In this document: piece after piece, positions 18,671 to 28,573 of the stretch | Layout of the letters: each line of letters opens with the position of its first letter | Numbering within the stretch: the first letter of the stretch is position 1 | DNA from: Yamadazyma tenuis | Taxonomy: Eukaryota; Ascomycota; Pichiomycetes; Serinales; Debaryomycetaceae | NCBI RefSeq assembly: GCF_029203305.1 | Contig: NC_089462.1 | Span: 124,001 to 188,000, forward strand | Length of the DNA stretch: 64,000 nucleotides | Direction: 5' to 3' | Notes under the pieces: model-generated | The model's input: only the letters and a program-made list of their open reading frames with translations | Databases searched by the model: none | Told to the model about the DNA's origin: nothing | Made by a program: the position numbers and the translations under genes

Positions 18671-19072
18671 ATGTTACGCAGTGTTGTTAGAGTTGGGATC
18701 AGAGCAAGACTCGTGTACAGGGCGAGTCAAACAACCGGTGTCTATGTGAGAGCTCTGTCTGCCGTTTTTACGCCGTTCAGAACGTATGCTTCAAGCCCTT
18801 CCGACCTCGACCAAACACTAAGCAATATAGCTGAAGCCATGGAGTCCAGTCCGAAATTGAAACAGTGTGCCAAAAACTTGAAAGAGGTGTTTGAAGCCAA
18901 AGGTGTCAAGCCCGGTGTTGAGCCCAACATGTTCCAGTTGGCAAAGCTTTTAATGGATAAAAAAGTGTCTGATGCTTTGAAGGACTTCTACGTGGAGTTA
19001 CGAAAAAACAACATCAGTTGTACCCCAGAAGACCTCAAGGCACTTTTGAGCATCTACAGCAAGCAAAAGTGA
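18671..19072 (+). CDS. Small protein with likely mitochondrial presequence
   Basis: I do not recognise this 133-residue protein. The first 40 residues are rich in Arg, Ser, Ala and Val with no acidic residue (MLRSVVRVGIRARLVYRASQ), as in a mitochondrial matrix-targeting presequence. A YASSP site near residue 40 is suitable for cleavage. The remaining 90 residues look all-helical and charged (LSNIAEAMESSPKLKQCAKN, LAKLLMDKKVSDALKDFYVE, PEDLKALLSIYSKQK). It shares a 156-base divergent promoter with SUB2. It may be a small matrix or respiratory assembly protein, which is inference from the targeting signal only. Confidence 0.8.
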   Translation: MLRSVVRVGIRARLVYRASQTTGVYVRALSAVFTPFRTYASSPSDLDQTLSNIAEAMESSPKLKQCAKNLKEVFEAKGVKPGVEPNMFQLAKLLMDKKVSDALKDFYVELRKNNISCTPEDLKALLSIYSKQK

Positions 19073-19111
19073 TACATGAACTCGTACATCTTGTATATAC
19101 AAACTATATGA

Positions 19112-19936
19112 CTACTTCTTACTGAAGGACTTGGAGATATTCGCAGCCTCTTCAATGGCCCTAGCAATCGCACCTCTTACACCAGCATCTTCCAATTTCA
19201 ACAACCCTCCAATGGTGGTCCCTCCTGGAGTACATACCTTGCTTTTCAACACGGCAGGATGGTCACCTGTCTGGTCCACCATTTTGCCGGTTCCTTCCAT
19301 GACTTTAGCAGCACACTGTCTAGCAGTATCATAGGGAATCCCCATTCTCACCCCACCGTCGATCAAGGCTTCCATCATCAATAAGCAGAAGGCCGGCGCA
19401 GACCCCACCAACGCGGTGGCGGCGTCCATGTTTTTTTCGGGGATCTTGATGGCCTTTCCCACGGGAGAGATGAGCTTCATCACCAACTGCTCATATTTGG
19501 GTTCAGCTTCGGACGAAAAGGCAATAGTGGCCATCCCACACCCAAACTGCGCAGGCGTGTTGGTCATGACCTTGGCCACATACGGGCTGAATACTTGTAA
19601 TTCCTCGATGGTGATACCAGCCAACAACGAAATGAGTAATTGGTCTCCAGACAAACCACCTTTCACCTGCTCGTACACATCCTTATACATGTAGGGCTTG
19701 CAACCAAGTACAATGACGTCGGCCTGTTCAACGGCGTTTTTGTTGGACTCGGCTCCAAATGAGTATTCAACTATCGGGTGAGTTAACTTGGCTTTCAAGG
19801 CATTCGACAGTTTTTCCGAGCTGTTGCAGCAGATAATCTTGGATGGGTATTCGTCAAATGATGTGCTCAAAATGGCAGACGTCACGGCCGTGCCCATGAC
19901 ACCACATCCCAATACTGCAATTGTGTAGTCCTTCAT
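19112..19936 (-). CDS. PRO3: Delta-1-pyrroline-5-carboxylate reductase
   Basis: This enzyme catalyses the last step of proline synthesis, NAD(P)H-dependent reduction of pyrroline-5-carboxylate. The N-terminal Rossmann motif is VLGCGVMGTAV (residues 8-18), followed by ADVIVLGCKPYMY. The C-terminal dimerisation domain has the family signature GGTTIGGLLKLEDAGVRGAIARAIEEA (about 236-262). The length of 274 residues is near S. cerevisiae (286). It is convergent with the small mitochondrial-looking gene (about 40 bases apart) and divergent from JHD2. Confidence 0.96.
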   Translation of the reverse strand: MKDYTIAVLGCGVMGTAVTSAILSTSFDEYPSKIICCNSSEKLSNALKAKLTHPIVEYSFGAESNKNAVEQADVIVLGCKPYMYKDVYEQVKGGLSGDQLLISLLAGITIEELQVFSPYVAKVMTNTPAQFGCGMATIAFSSEAEPKYEQLVMKLISPVGKAIKIPEKNMDAATALVGSAPAFCLLMMEALIDGGVRMGIPYDTARQCAAKVMEGTGKMVDQTGDHPAVLKSKVCTPGGTTIGGLLKLEDAGVRGAIARAIEEAANISKSFSKK

Positions 19937-20290
19937 TTGAGATCAAAGTATAAATGCTGCAGTTAACTTTTCTGGCGTCCGTTTGTGGGCAGTTCGCAGT
20001 TTTTAAGGGAACTAATACATTTCCGAAACCATACCTGGAGGTAAGTTCGAAATATTGTTTCGTTTAGCCACTTTGGATATAGGCTTCACAGGACGAACTT
20101 CACACCGCCACCACCACAACCACCAAGAAAATATCACTTGGTCGACTGCCACTGCTTTTACTGTCTTGACCACAACCTTTACCGGTGTTATCAGCTGGAA
20201 AGTCGCAAATTTCAGTTGTGCCTACTGATTAGGCCACTTCCGCCATATTTATAGCAAGAAGCTTCTTCGGTTACAGGTAACCCCACAGTC
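19937..20290. other. Divergent promoter region PRO3/JHD2
   Basis: This 354-base region includes a CCACCACCACAACCACCAAG stretch at about 20108-20128 and a TATTTATAGC element some 35 bases before the JHD2 ATG. A GGAGGTAAGT donor-like sequence at 20038-20047 has no usable acceptor in an ORF. No gene is visible. Confidence 0.5.
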
Positions 20291-22540
20291 ATGTTCGACA
20301 TCTCACAACTAGAGGAGTGTCCGACTTTGCGGCCCACTCAGACCGAGTTCAGGGACCCTATTGGCTACTTGTCTCGTCCCGATATTAAGAATCTCGGATA
20401 TCACTACGGGATCGTGAAAGTGGTGCCTCCCACCGGGTGGACTCCGCAATTTCTGCTTTCACTGGATTTCCGCTTCCATACCAGGTTGCAAAAGTTGAGT
20501 GATTTAGGCATTAGGAGTCGTTCTAGGAAGTTTTTCACCGAGAACCTCAATCGGTTTTTGACCATGAGAAGAAGAAAACCGTTGGAGTTGAGTTTTCTGG
20601 TCAACAGTAAAACTATCTGGTACTACGACTTGTTCGTTCAAGTTGACAATCTTGGTGGCTATGCCAACTTGAGGTGGAGCGACTGGCAAACAATAAACCA
20701 TCATTTTGGGGTGCACAAAGATTCCATCTACTTGCAAAATGAGTACTTTGTCAGTATCAAGGCGTACGCCGAGTTTCTCAACAGCAACTTGTCCAGTACC
20801 CTTCCCGAGTCCGACTCGGAAGACGAATTGGAGAACTGTTTGTTGTGTGGGCAGAACCACTCTCCGGATGAGACATTATTGTGTGAAAACTGCGATAACC
20901 CCTACCATATACGGTGTTTAGGACTTGAAAAGGTGCCCAGTGGAACCTGGTACTGCAAAAAGTGTCTTGTGGGAACAGGAGAGTATGGGTTTGAAGAGGA
21001 GGTGGATAGGAAGTTCTCTCTTGGAGAGTTTTTTGAACACTCAACCAATTTCCAGAAGCAGTTTTTTAGTGAGTATGGTCCTATGGGCCTAGCAGAGATC
21101 GAAAAGAAGTTTTGGGAGTTTGTGGAAGTACAGAGAAGTGATATCGAGGTTCGGTATGGGGCAGATATCCACAACTTGAAGCCGGGGCAGATATCGGGGT
21201 TCCCCATGAAGAGCACCCCTCCTCGAATCAAAGCGTACTTTGATGAGGTTGAATTTGACAAATATGCCGGCCACCCCTTCAATTTGACGAATCTCCCGTA
21301 CTCCAAGGGCTCACTCTTGAACTACATTAAGCATTCCATCTCGGGAATGACGGTTCCGTGGATATACGTGGGATCTTTACTTTCTACATTCTGTTGGCAT
21401 GTGGAAGACCACTACACCTTATCGGCCAATTATTGTCATTTTGGCTCCACCAAAAAATGGTACGGGATTCCTGCCAGCGACTCTTCTAAGTTTGAGGCGC
21501 TCATGAGAAGCACAGCTCCAGACTTGTTCAAACGTCAACCTGATCTTTTGCATCAGTTGGTATCGTTATTGTCACCCATGCAAATTGTTGCCAATAACAT
21601 AAAGTGCTATTACGCCAACCAGAACCCCAACGAGTTTGTGATAACTTACCCAAAAGTGTACCATGCCGGGTTTAACTCGGGTTTCAATGTCAATGAAGCT
21701 GTGAATTTCACAATGGAAATGTGGTTGGAATACGGCGAGGCCTCTATTTCAGACTATAAGCTTATCAAGAAAGAAAACGTATTTAACCATTTCAAGTTGA
21801 TGGAAAATGTCTTGTTGAACTTCAGCGTGGGTAAGGAGAGTAACATTGACTTGGTGAGGCGGTGTCTTTCTAGTTATAAACAGTTTATTGCCCGAACCAA
21901 GATGTCGTTGAAGGCTCTTGATAAGAATTTCGAGCTTGAGGACTTGAGCAACGTCATCTCTTATGAAAATTACTTGGAGGAAGACAATAAAGACGAAGTG
22001 GATGAGGAGGAATTATGTGACATATGCCAAACTCATATCTCCCACATCTTCTGTGTCTACAATAATCGGAAGCACCGATTTAATGAAATTGCAGTCGAAG
22101 ACTCCAAAACAACCAAGATTTCCATCAACCAGCTCCTAACTCCAGAATCGTCACCTCTAGAAGTACGAATTGCAAAGTTTGACCGTATTCAAGATAAAGA
22201 GCACAATGTTCTAGAATCTTGTGACTTACTACTAGATATTACTTCTAGTAGCAGAAGCAATCTAACCAACATTAAAAGCGAGATGAACCCGGGAAGAAAC
22301 CTTCGTAAATCCAACCGGATCATCAAGCCCAAAAAGGAAGTGCACCTGATGAAGTCCAAAATGTCCATTATCAACCATAGTCATAGTATGAACGATTTGA
22401 ACAGTAAGATTGAGATTCATCTATGCTTAGATTGTGCTAAAAAGTTTGCGGACGTTCCTACGAAGTCGCAATTGGTGGTTAATATCACCACCGAAGAAAT
22501 GGAGAGATTTGCCCTGTCAATTGAGGTCCTTCTACCATAA
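20291..22540 (+). CDS. JHD2: JmjC histone H3K4 demethylase, KDM5 type
   Basis: This nuclear Fe(II)/2-oxoglutarate dioxygenase removes methyl groups from H3 Lys4. Domains in order are JmjN (ECPTLRPTQTEFRDPIGYL, residues 8-40), an ARID-like segment (about 85-150, LNRFLTMRRRKP...NLGGYANLRWSDWQTI), PHD finger (about 183-230, CLLCGQNHSPDETLLCENCDNPYHIRC...WYCKKC), and JmjC (about 345-510). A C5HC2-type zinc finger begins ELCDICQTHI and ends LCLDC. The iron ligands are visible as HVE in FCWHVEDHY and His in YHAGFNSGFNVNEAVNF. The protein is 749 residues against 728 in S. cerevisiae. PRO3 lies divergently upstream. Confidence 0.95.
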   Translation: MFDISQLEECPTLRPTQTEFRDPIGYLSRPDIKNLGYHYGIVKVVPPTGWTPQFLLSLDFRFHTRLQKLSDLGIRSRSRKFFTENLNRFLTMRRRKPLELSFLVNSKTIWYYDLFVQVDNLGGYANLRWSDWQTINHHFGVHKDSIYLQNEYFVSIKAYAEFLNSNLSSTLPESDSEDELENCLLCGQNHSPDETLLCENCDNPYHIRCLGLEKVPSGTWYCKKCLVGTGEYGFEEEVDRKFSLGEFFEHSTNFQKQFFSEYGPMGLAEIEKKFWEFVEVQRSDIEVRYGADIHNLKPGQISGFPMKSTPPRIKAYFDEVEFDKYAGHPFNLTNLPYSKGSLLNYIKHSISGMTVPWIYVGSLLSTFCWHVEDHYTLSANYCHFGSTKKWYGIPASDSSKFEALMRSTAPDLFKRQPDLLHQLVSLLSPMQIVANNIKCYYANQNPNEFVITYPKVYHAGFNSGFNVNEAVNFTMEMWLEYGEASISDYKLIKKENVFNHFKLMENVLLNFSVGKESNIDLVRRCLSSYKQFIARTKMSLKALDKNFELEDLSNVISYENYLEEDNKDEVDEEELCDICQTHISHIFCVYNNRKHRFNEIAVEDSKTTKISINQLLTPESSPLEVRIAKFDRIQDKEHNVLESCDLLLDITSSSRSNLTNIKSEMNPGRNLRKSNRIIKPKKEVHLMKSKMSIINHSHSMNDLNSKIEIHLCLDCAKKFADVPTKSQLVVNITTEEMERFALSIEVLLP

Positions 22541-22844
22541 CTTTATGTATTATAATGAATTGAATGTGAATGTGCCTTTGACCGACTATTAGGGCCCACT
22601 ACTGGCGGTAGGACCAGGGCGAGCGCGCCGCCAGCTGGCGGCAGAACCAATTAAAAATCAACCGGGTAACCGTCGCACCCACCGGGGTCGTGTCCCCTCC
22701 ACGAAAAAAACCCGTAATTCTCATTGGCTGCCACAAGGTGCCAGAACCCGAACTGTGTTGAAAGTTTTTTATAAAAACTCTCAAATTCCCATTCTTCAGT
22801 TTTTCCAAGGTCAAACGTCCGAATTACCATAAATTCATTTTACT
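22541..22844. other. ATP2 promoter region
   Basis: This 304-base region contains a GC-rich block, two CCAAT boxes (CCAAT at 22647-22651 and ATTGG at 22723-22727) and a TATAAA at 22770-22775. CCAAT boxes fit Hap2/3/4/5 control of a respiratory gene. The palindrome is listed separately. Confidence 0.6.
22601..22642 (+). promoter_or_regulatory. GCCGCCAGCTGGCGGC palindrome and CTGGCGG copy
   Basis: A perfect 16-base palindrome lies at 22627-22642, preceded by a further ACTGGCGGT at 22601-22609. Each half is CTGGCGG, giving three copies of the same core in 42 bases in an otherwise AT-rich gap. Inverted CGG-type half-sites are typical of dimeric Zn2Cys6 factors; which factor, if any, binds here is unknown. 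Confidence 0.5.
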
Positions 22845-24858
<2,014 letters not shown>

Positions 24859-24996
24859 ATCTAGAGTGTTACTCTCTCCCATATAGCCTATCAATAAAAA
24901 AGTACAGTTCATATATTTTTAATGCTTTGCGCATTCTCGATGGCGCATTTTCGTTGGAGAAATTGCTCCACGTATATTTTTCATTTGAATAACTCA

Positions 24997-26406
24997 ATGA
25001 CGTACTCATTAGTAAGTGTATGTTTAATCATAAAAACCAGCAGATACAAGCGATATACTAACCCACTCAAGAACTTGGGATTTTTGGATAATCCAAGCAT
25101 CAATTGGAAAACCGTGATCGTTAGCTTCACGCTTGGTCAATACATTTTCGAATCGTTCTTAGGCTATAAGCAATATCAAGTATTGAAAAGAACGGCCGTC
25201 CCTCACTCATTGAAGGCAGAGATTACACAAGAAACATATGATAAGTCTCAAGAATACAGCAGAGCCAAAGAAGGCTTTTCGTTCTTCACCAGTGCTTACT
25301 CCTTGATTAAAAACCTACTTTATATTAAGTACGATTTATTACCCAAATTTTGGGTTTTTAGTGGAGCTGTACTTAGTCACCTTTTGCCAGTGTTACCTAA
25401 GTTCATGGGAGGAGTGATCACCCAATCGATCATTTTCTTGTTTGCTAACTCGCTTTTCAGTGAACTCACTTCTATACCCGTTGACTACTATAAGACCTTT
25501 GTATTGGAAGAAAAGTATGGATTTAACAAGTCTACTTTGAGCTTATGGGCTGCTGATTTCTTCAAGTCGCTTTTGATTCAGATGGTGTTGCTTCCTCCAT
25601 TCTTGGGTTCATTCTTGAAAATCATTGAATGGTACGGCCAGTCGTTCGTGTTGTATGCTTGCGGTCTTGTATTGTTCTTCCAATTGTTCTTCATGACTAT
25701 TTTCCCATCCTTGATCCAACCTCTTTTCAACAAGTTTACTCCTTTGGAAGATGGTGAATTGAAGACAGCCATTGAAGACTTGGCCAAAAAGCAAGGGTTC
25801 CCATTGACCAAGTTATACGTTATTGATGGATCTAAAAGATCGGGTCACTCCAATGCCTACTTCACAGGTTTACCTTGGAGTAAGCAAATCGTCTTGTTTG
25901 ACACCTTGATCGAACACTCTACTGTCGACGAGACTGTGGCCGTGTTGGCTCATGAAATCGGACATTGGAAATTGAACCATTTACCAAGGATGTTGGCATT
26001 TTCCCAAGTCAACATGATGGTTATGTTCTCCATGTTTGCTGCTTTCCTTGGGAACAACTCGTTGTTCCAGTCGTTTGGTTTCTTTGGCCTCAAGCCAACT
26101 ATCGTTGCCCTTTTGTTGTTTTCAGATATCTTCAAGCCTCTTGAATCGGGGTTGCAATTCCTTCAAAACTTGTTGGTTAGAAAGCACGAATATGAAGCCG
26201 ACGAATACGCTAAATCGTGTGGTTATACGGACGACTTGGGTAAATCTTTGATTAAGTTGAACATTGAAAATTTGAGTTACGTTGAGGCAGACCCATTATA
26301 TTCAGCTTATTACAGATCCCACCCAATTTTGTCGGAAAGATTGAATGCCATTGGATATATTTCCAAGGAAAAGGTCTCGATGGAAAAAGATACCAAGAGT
26401 GATTAG
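24997..26406 (+). CDS. STE24: CAAX prenyl protease, zinc metalloprotease (two exons)
   Basis: This ER and inner-nuclear membrane protease cleaves the AAX tripeptide from farnesylated proteins and trims a-factor-type precursors. Exon 1 is 24997-25011 (MTYSL) and exon 2 is 25072-26406 (NLGFLDNPSINWK...), 449 residues together versus 453 in S. cerevisiae. The zinc site is HEIGHWKLNH with a downstream Glu in HEYEADEYAKS; other family blocks are FVLEEKYGFNKST and VIDGSKRSGHSNAYFTGLP. Seven or so hydrophobic spans are present. The 60-base intron has GTAAGT, TACTAAC (25056-25062) and a TCAAG 3' end. It has no stop and keeps frame, so the unspliced message also reads through. The stop codon overlaps that of LUC7. 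Confidence 0.93.
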   Translation: MTYSLVSVCLIIKTSRYKRYTNPLKNLGFLDNPSINWKTVIVSFTLGQYIFESFLGYKQYQVLKRTAVPHSLKAEITQETYDKSQEYSRAKEGFSFFTSAYSLIKNLLYIKYDLLPKFWVFSGAVLSHLLPVLPKFMGGVITQSIIFLFANSLFSELTSIPVDYYKTFVLEEKYGFNKSTLSLWAADFFKSLLIQMVLLPPFLGSFLKIIEWYGQSFVLYACGLVLFFQLFFMTIFPSLIQPLFNKFTPLEDGELKTAIEDLAKKQGFPLTKLYVIDGSKRSGHSNAYFTGLPWSKQIVLFDTLIEHSTVDETVAVLAHEIGHWKLNHLPRMLAFSQVNMMVMFSMFAAFLGNNSLFQSFGFFGLKPTIVALLLFSDIFKPLESGLQFLQNLLVRKHEYEADEYAKSCGYTDDLGKSLIKLNIENLSYVEADPLYSAYYRSHPILSERLNAIGYISKEKVSMEKDTKSD

Positions 26407-27119
26407 GTTTGGTCCTTATACTGCTGTTGAAGTTCTTTATACTCTGATCTCATTTGTACGTAGCCCAAATGTATTTTACCAATAAAATGGTCCGCCAACC
26501 GTCTATCACTATCCAACCGTGATAAGAATGCCCCACACTGCTCACACACCTGAAGTTTCTGTTGGGCTGATTGTCCGATGTTTTCGATGATAGTACGGGC
26601 TTTTTCACCCAACTTCTGCCTTTCTTCGATTAGAGCTGATAATTTTATCGACTGGTTGAGCACCATCTGAGTTTTGTTCTCAGCTATAAGGTAGTTGATT
26701 TCTTGTTGCATCAACCCAATTTTAGTATCGAGATTCTCGAGATCTTTCGTAACTTCTGAGATCTTCTCCTTTTCTTCTGGGGTATGTTCAAGCTTCTTAT
26801 TGGCATTTTCAATGGTATAATCAATGTCTTGAACATAGCGTCTTAGGGTCATATAATATTCATATCTGAAGTCAGGAAATAGCTCTCCCTTCTTGGTGCG
26901 GTACTCGTATTCAAGTTTGAGCTTCTCCAAGTGAAGCTTGGGACACCTTCCCAAATCCTGCTTGGTTCCCACAAACAAATCATACGGACAAGTGCCCACC
27001 AAAAAACTCTTACACACCTTATGAGAGGTTATTTCAGGCATTCTCCTCCTCACCACAGGCGAGATGAGGGAATCATTGCCCATTAATTGCACCAATAACT
27101 TTCTCTGCTCTGCTGCCAT
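26403..27119 (-). CDS. LUC7: U1 snRNP component Luc7
   Basis: Luc7 is a U1 snRNP protein that stabilises pairing of U1 with the 5' splice site. The first zinc finger is the CCCH type in CKSFLVGTCPYDLF...GRCPKLH (about residues 28-60). The second is C2H2, CEQCGAFLSRLDSDRRLADHFIGKIHLGY, near the C-terminus, and a long coiled coil lies between them (LENLDTKIGLMQQEINYLI). I start at the ATG at 27117-27119 (MAAEQRKLL), giving 238 residues. Codons further upstream are in frame but do not look conserved. The stop codon overlaps the STE24 stop, and about 100 bases separate it from the divergent F-box gene. Confidence 0.95.
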   Translation of the reverse strand: MAAEQRKLLVQLMGNDSLISPVVRRRMPEITSHKVCKSFLVGTCPYDLFVGTKQDLGRCPKLHLEKLKLEYEYRTKKGELFPDFRYEYYMTLRRYVQDIDYTIENANKKLEHTPEEKEKISEVTKDLENLDTKIGLMQQEINYLIAENKTQMVLNQSIKLSALIEERQKLGEKARTIIENIGQSAQQKLQVCEQCGAFLSRLDSDRRLADHFIGKIHLGYVQMRSEYKELQQQYKDQT

Positions 27120-27219
27120 GGTTAAATAATAATTGTATTGTTTGATGCGAATTTCGATGAGCTGATAACTATTTGAAAGACTTGGTGAGGCTGAACGTTT
27201 AAGCACAAAAATCATAACT

Positions 27220-28572
27220 ATGAATAGATACCAGCTTATTGGCCGGAAGACGAAGGTAAATAGGCCACAGACCCCAGACTATGGACCCCTAAGTCTACAC
27301 TCCATGCCTCCAGAGATCCTTATCAAAATTTTCTCTCACTTCAAAAATGACACATTGGAACTCATAAATATTTCCCTTGTGTGCCGAAAACTTCACAATA
27401 TAATAGTCAAGAACTTCCTCTACAAGGATGTTCGATTCAAGGATACAAACAGTTTTCTCAAGTTCACCCATGCCCACTTACCAAATAAAAGATACGGAGT
27501 AAGTGAAACATCGACTCATGTCAATTTGATTCGAACGGTAGAGTTTGTGAATCCTCCCGTACAAAATTCACAAAACTCCAGGACCAACATAGCAGGTAGC
27601 TACTCTGTTAATGTGGTGATATCGAATAATAGTGTAACGAATTTCAATGATTTTGTGCTGGGAGTGAATATGCTACTTAAAGAGAATTATAACTTGAAGA
27701 CCATCATAATACTGGAGATTTCCCCACAGTTTCTTTTCAACAACATTCTGGTAGATACATCATTACTAAAAAAGTATAAGAAACGACAGAACAGAACTCT
27801 TCACCGGTTGGTGATCAAAGCCCAAACCGGTTGGTCTATTTTGTTTAGGGTTAACCACATCTCTAAGATCTTGGACATTTTTGACAGCGTTGATGAGTTA
27901 GAGTTGCACAACTTTATTATTGACGAGTCCAAGCTTGTGGGATTATCAATACCCAAGACGGTGATAATACACCAGCTTTCCTTGGTTTCGTGTTCTTTTA
28001 CCAACAGATGCCAAAAGAGAACACCCTCAGAGCTTCTCAAAAGCACTTCCAGTTTGAGACTAGAGAACTTGACCAATAACCTGGATTTATCGGTCATAGA
28101 CATGGTGAAGTGCAATGACATGTTGGAGACACTTATCATGGATATGGACTCAAAGTTATTCTATGAGAATGGTTCGTTTAATTTCAAGACCTTTAATCCT
28201 TTCTTCAAGCTACTCTGTTCCGGAAGTGGTTATTTCGCTAACTTGAAATGCCTTGTGTTCGACAATTTCGATATACTATACCAGTACAACCACAATCACA
28301 AGAACGAAGAAAATGACCGACACGAAGAAAATACCTTGACCGAATTCTTGAACCATATCTCCAAGACCAAATACCTTATTATCAAAGTCAAGGACATGCC
28401 ACGAACTATTCACACATGTAAGAATTGTGGATTTATGAAGACTCAAGACGGTATTTCAATTGAAAATCTCTCTAAAACTGACTGGCGTACTCTCGTATGG
28501 CCGTTGATAGAGGCTAAAACAAAATTCAGAATCATGAGCTTTAAGGGAATGATCTTGTACGAAGTCACTTAA
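27220..28572 (+). CDS. F-box protein
   Basis: The N-terminal F-box (about residues 25-65, LHSMPPEILIKIFSHFKNDTLELINISLVCRKLHNIIVKNFLYKDV) would bind Skp1 and make this protein a substrate adaptor of an SCF ubiquitin ligase. The following 380 residues look like irregular leucine-rich segments (LDIFDSVDELELHNFIID, LETLIMDMDSKLF). They end with a small CKNCGFMK motif followed by LSKTDWRTLVWPLIEAK. The total is 450 residues. It may belong to the group of S. cerevisiae YDR306C, but I cannot confirm that from memory. It converges on the GH72 gene with one base between stop codons. Confidence 0.85.
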   Translation: MNRYQLIGRKTKVNRPQTPDYGPLSLHSMPPEILIKIFSHFKNDTLELINISLVCRKLHNIIVKNFLYKDVRFKDTNSFLKFTHAHLPNKRYGVSETSTHVNLIRTVEFVNPPVQNSQNSRTNIAGSYSVNVVISNNSVTNFNDFVLGVNMLLKENYNLKTIIILEISPQFLFNNILVDTSLLKKYKKRQNRTLHRLVIKAQTGWSILFRVNHISKILDIFDSVDELELHNFIIDESKLVGLSIPKTVIIHQLSLVSCSFTNRCQKRTPSELLKSTSSLRLENLTNNLDLSVIDMVKCNDMLETLIMDMDSKLFYENGSFNFKTFNPFFKLLCSGSGYFANLKCLVFDNFDILYQYNHNHKNEENDRHEENTLTEFLNHISKTKYLIIKVKDMPRTIHTCKNCGFMKTQDGISIENLSKTDWRTLVWPLIEAKTKFRIMSFKGMILYEVT

Positions 28573-28573
28573 A

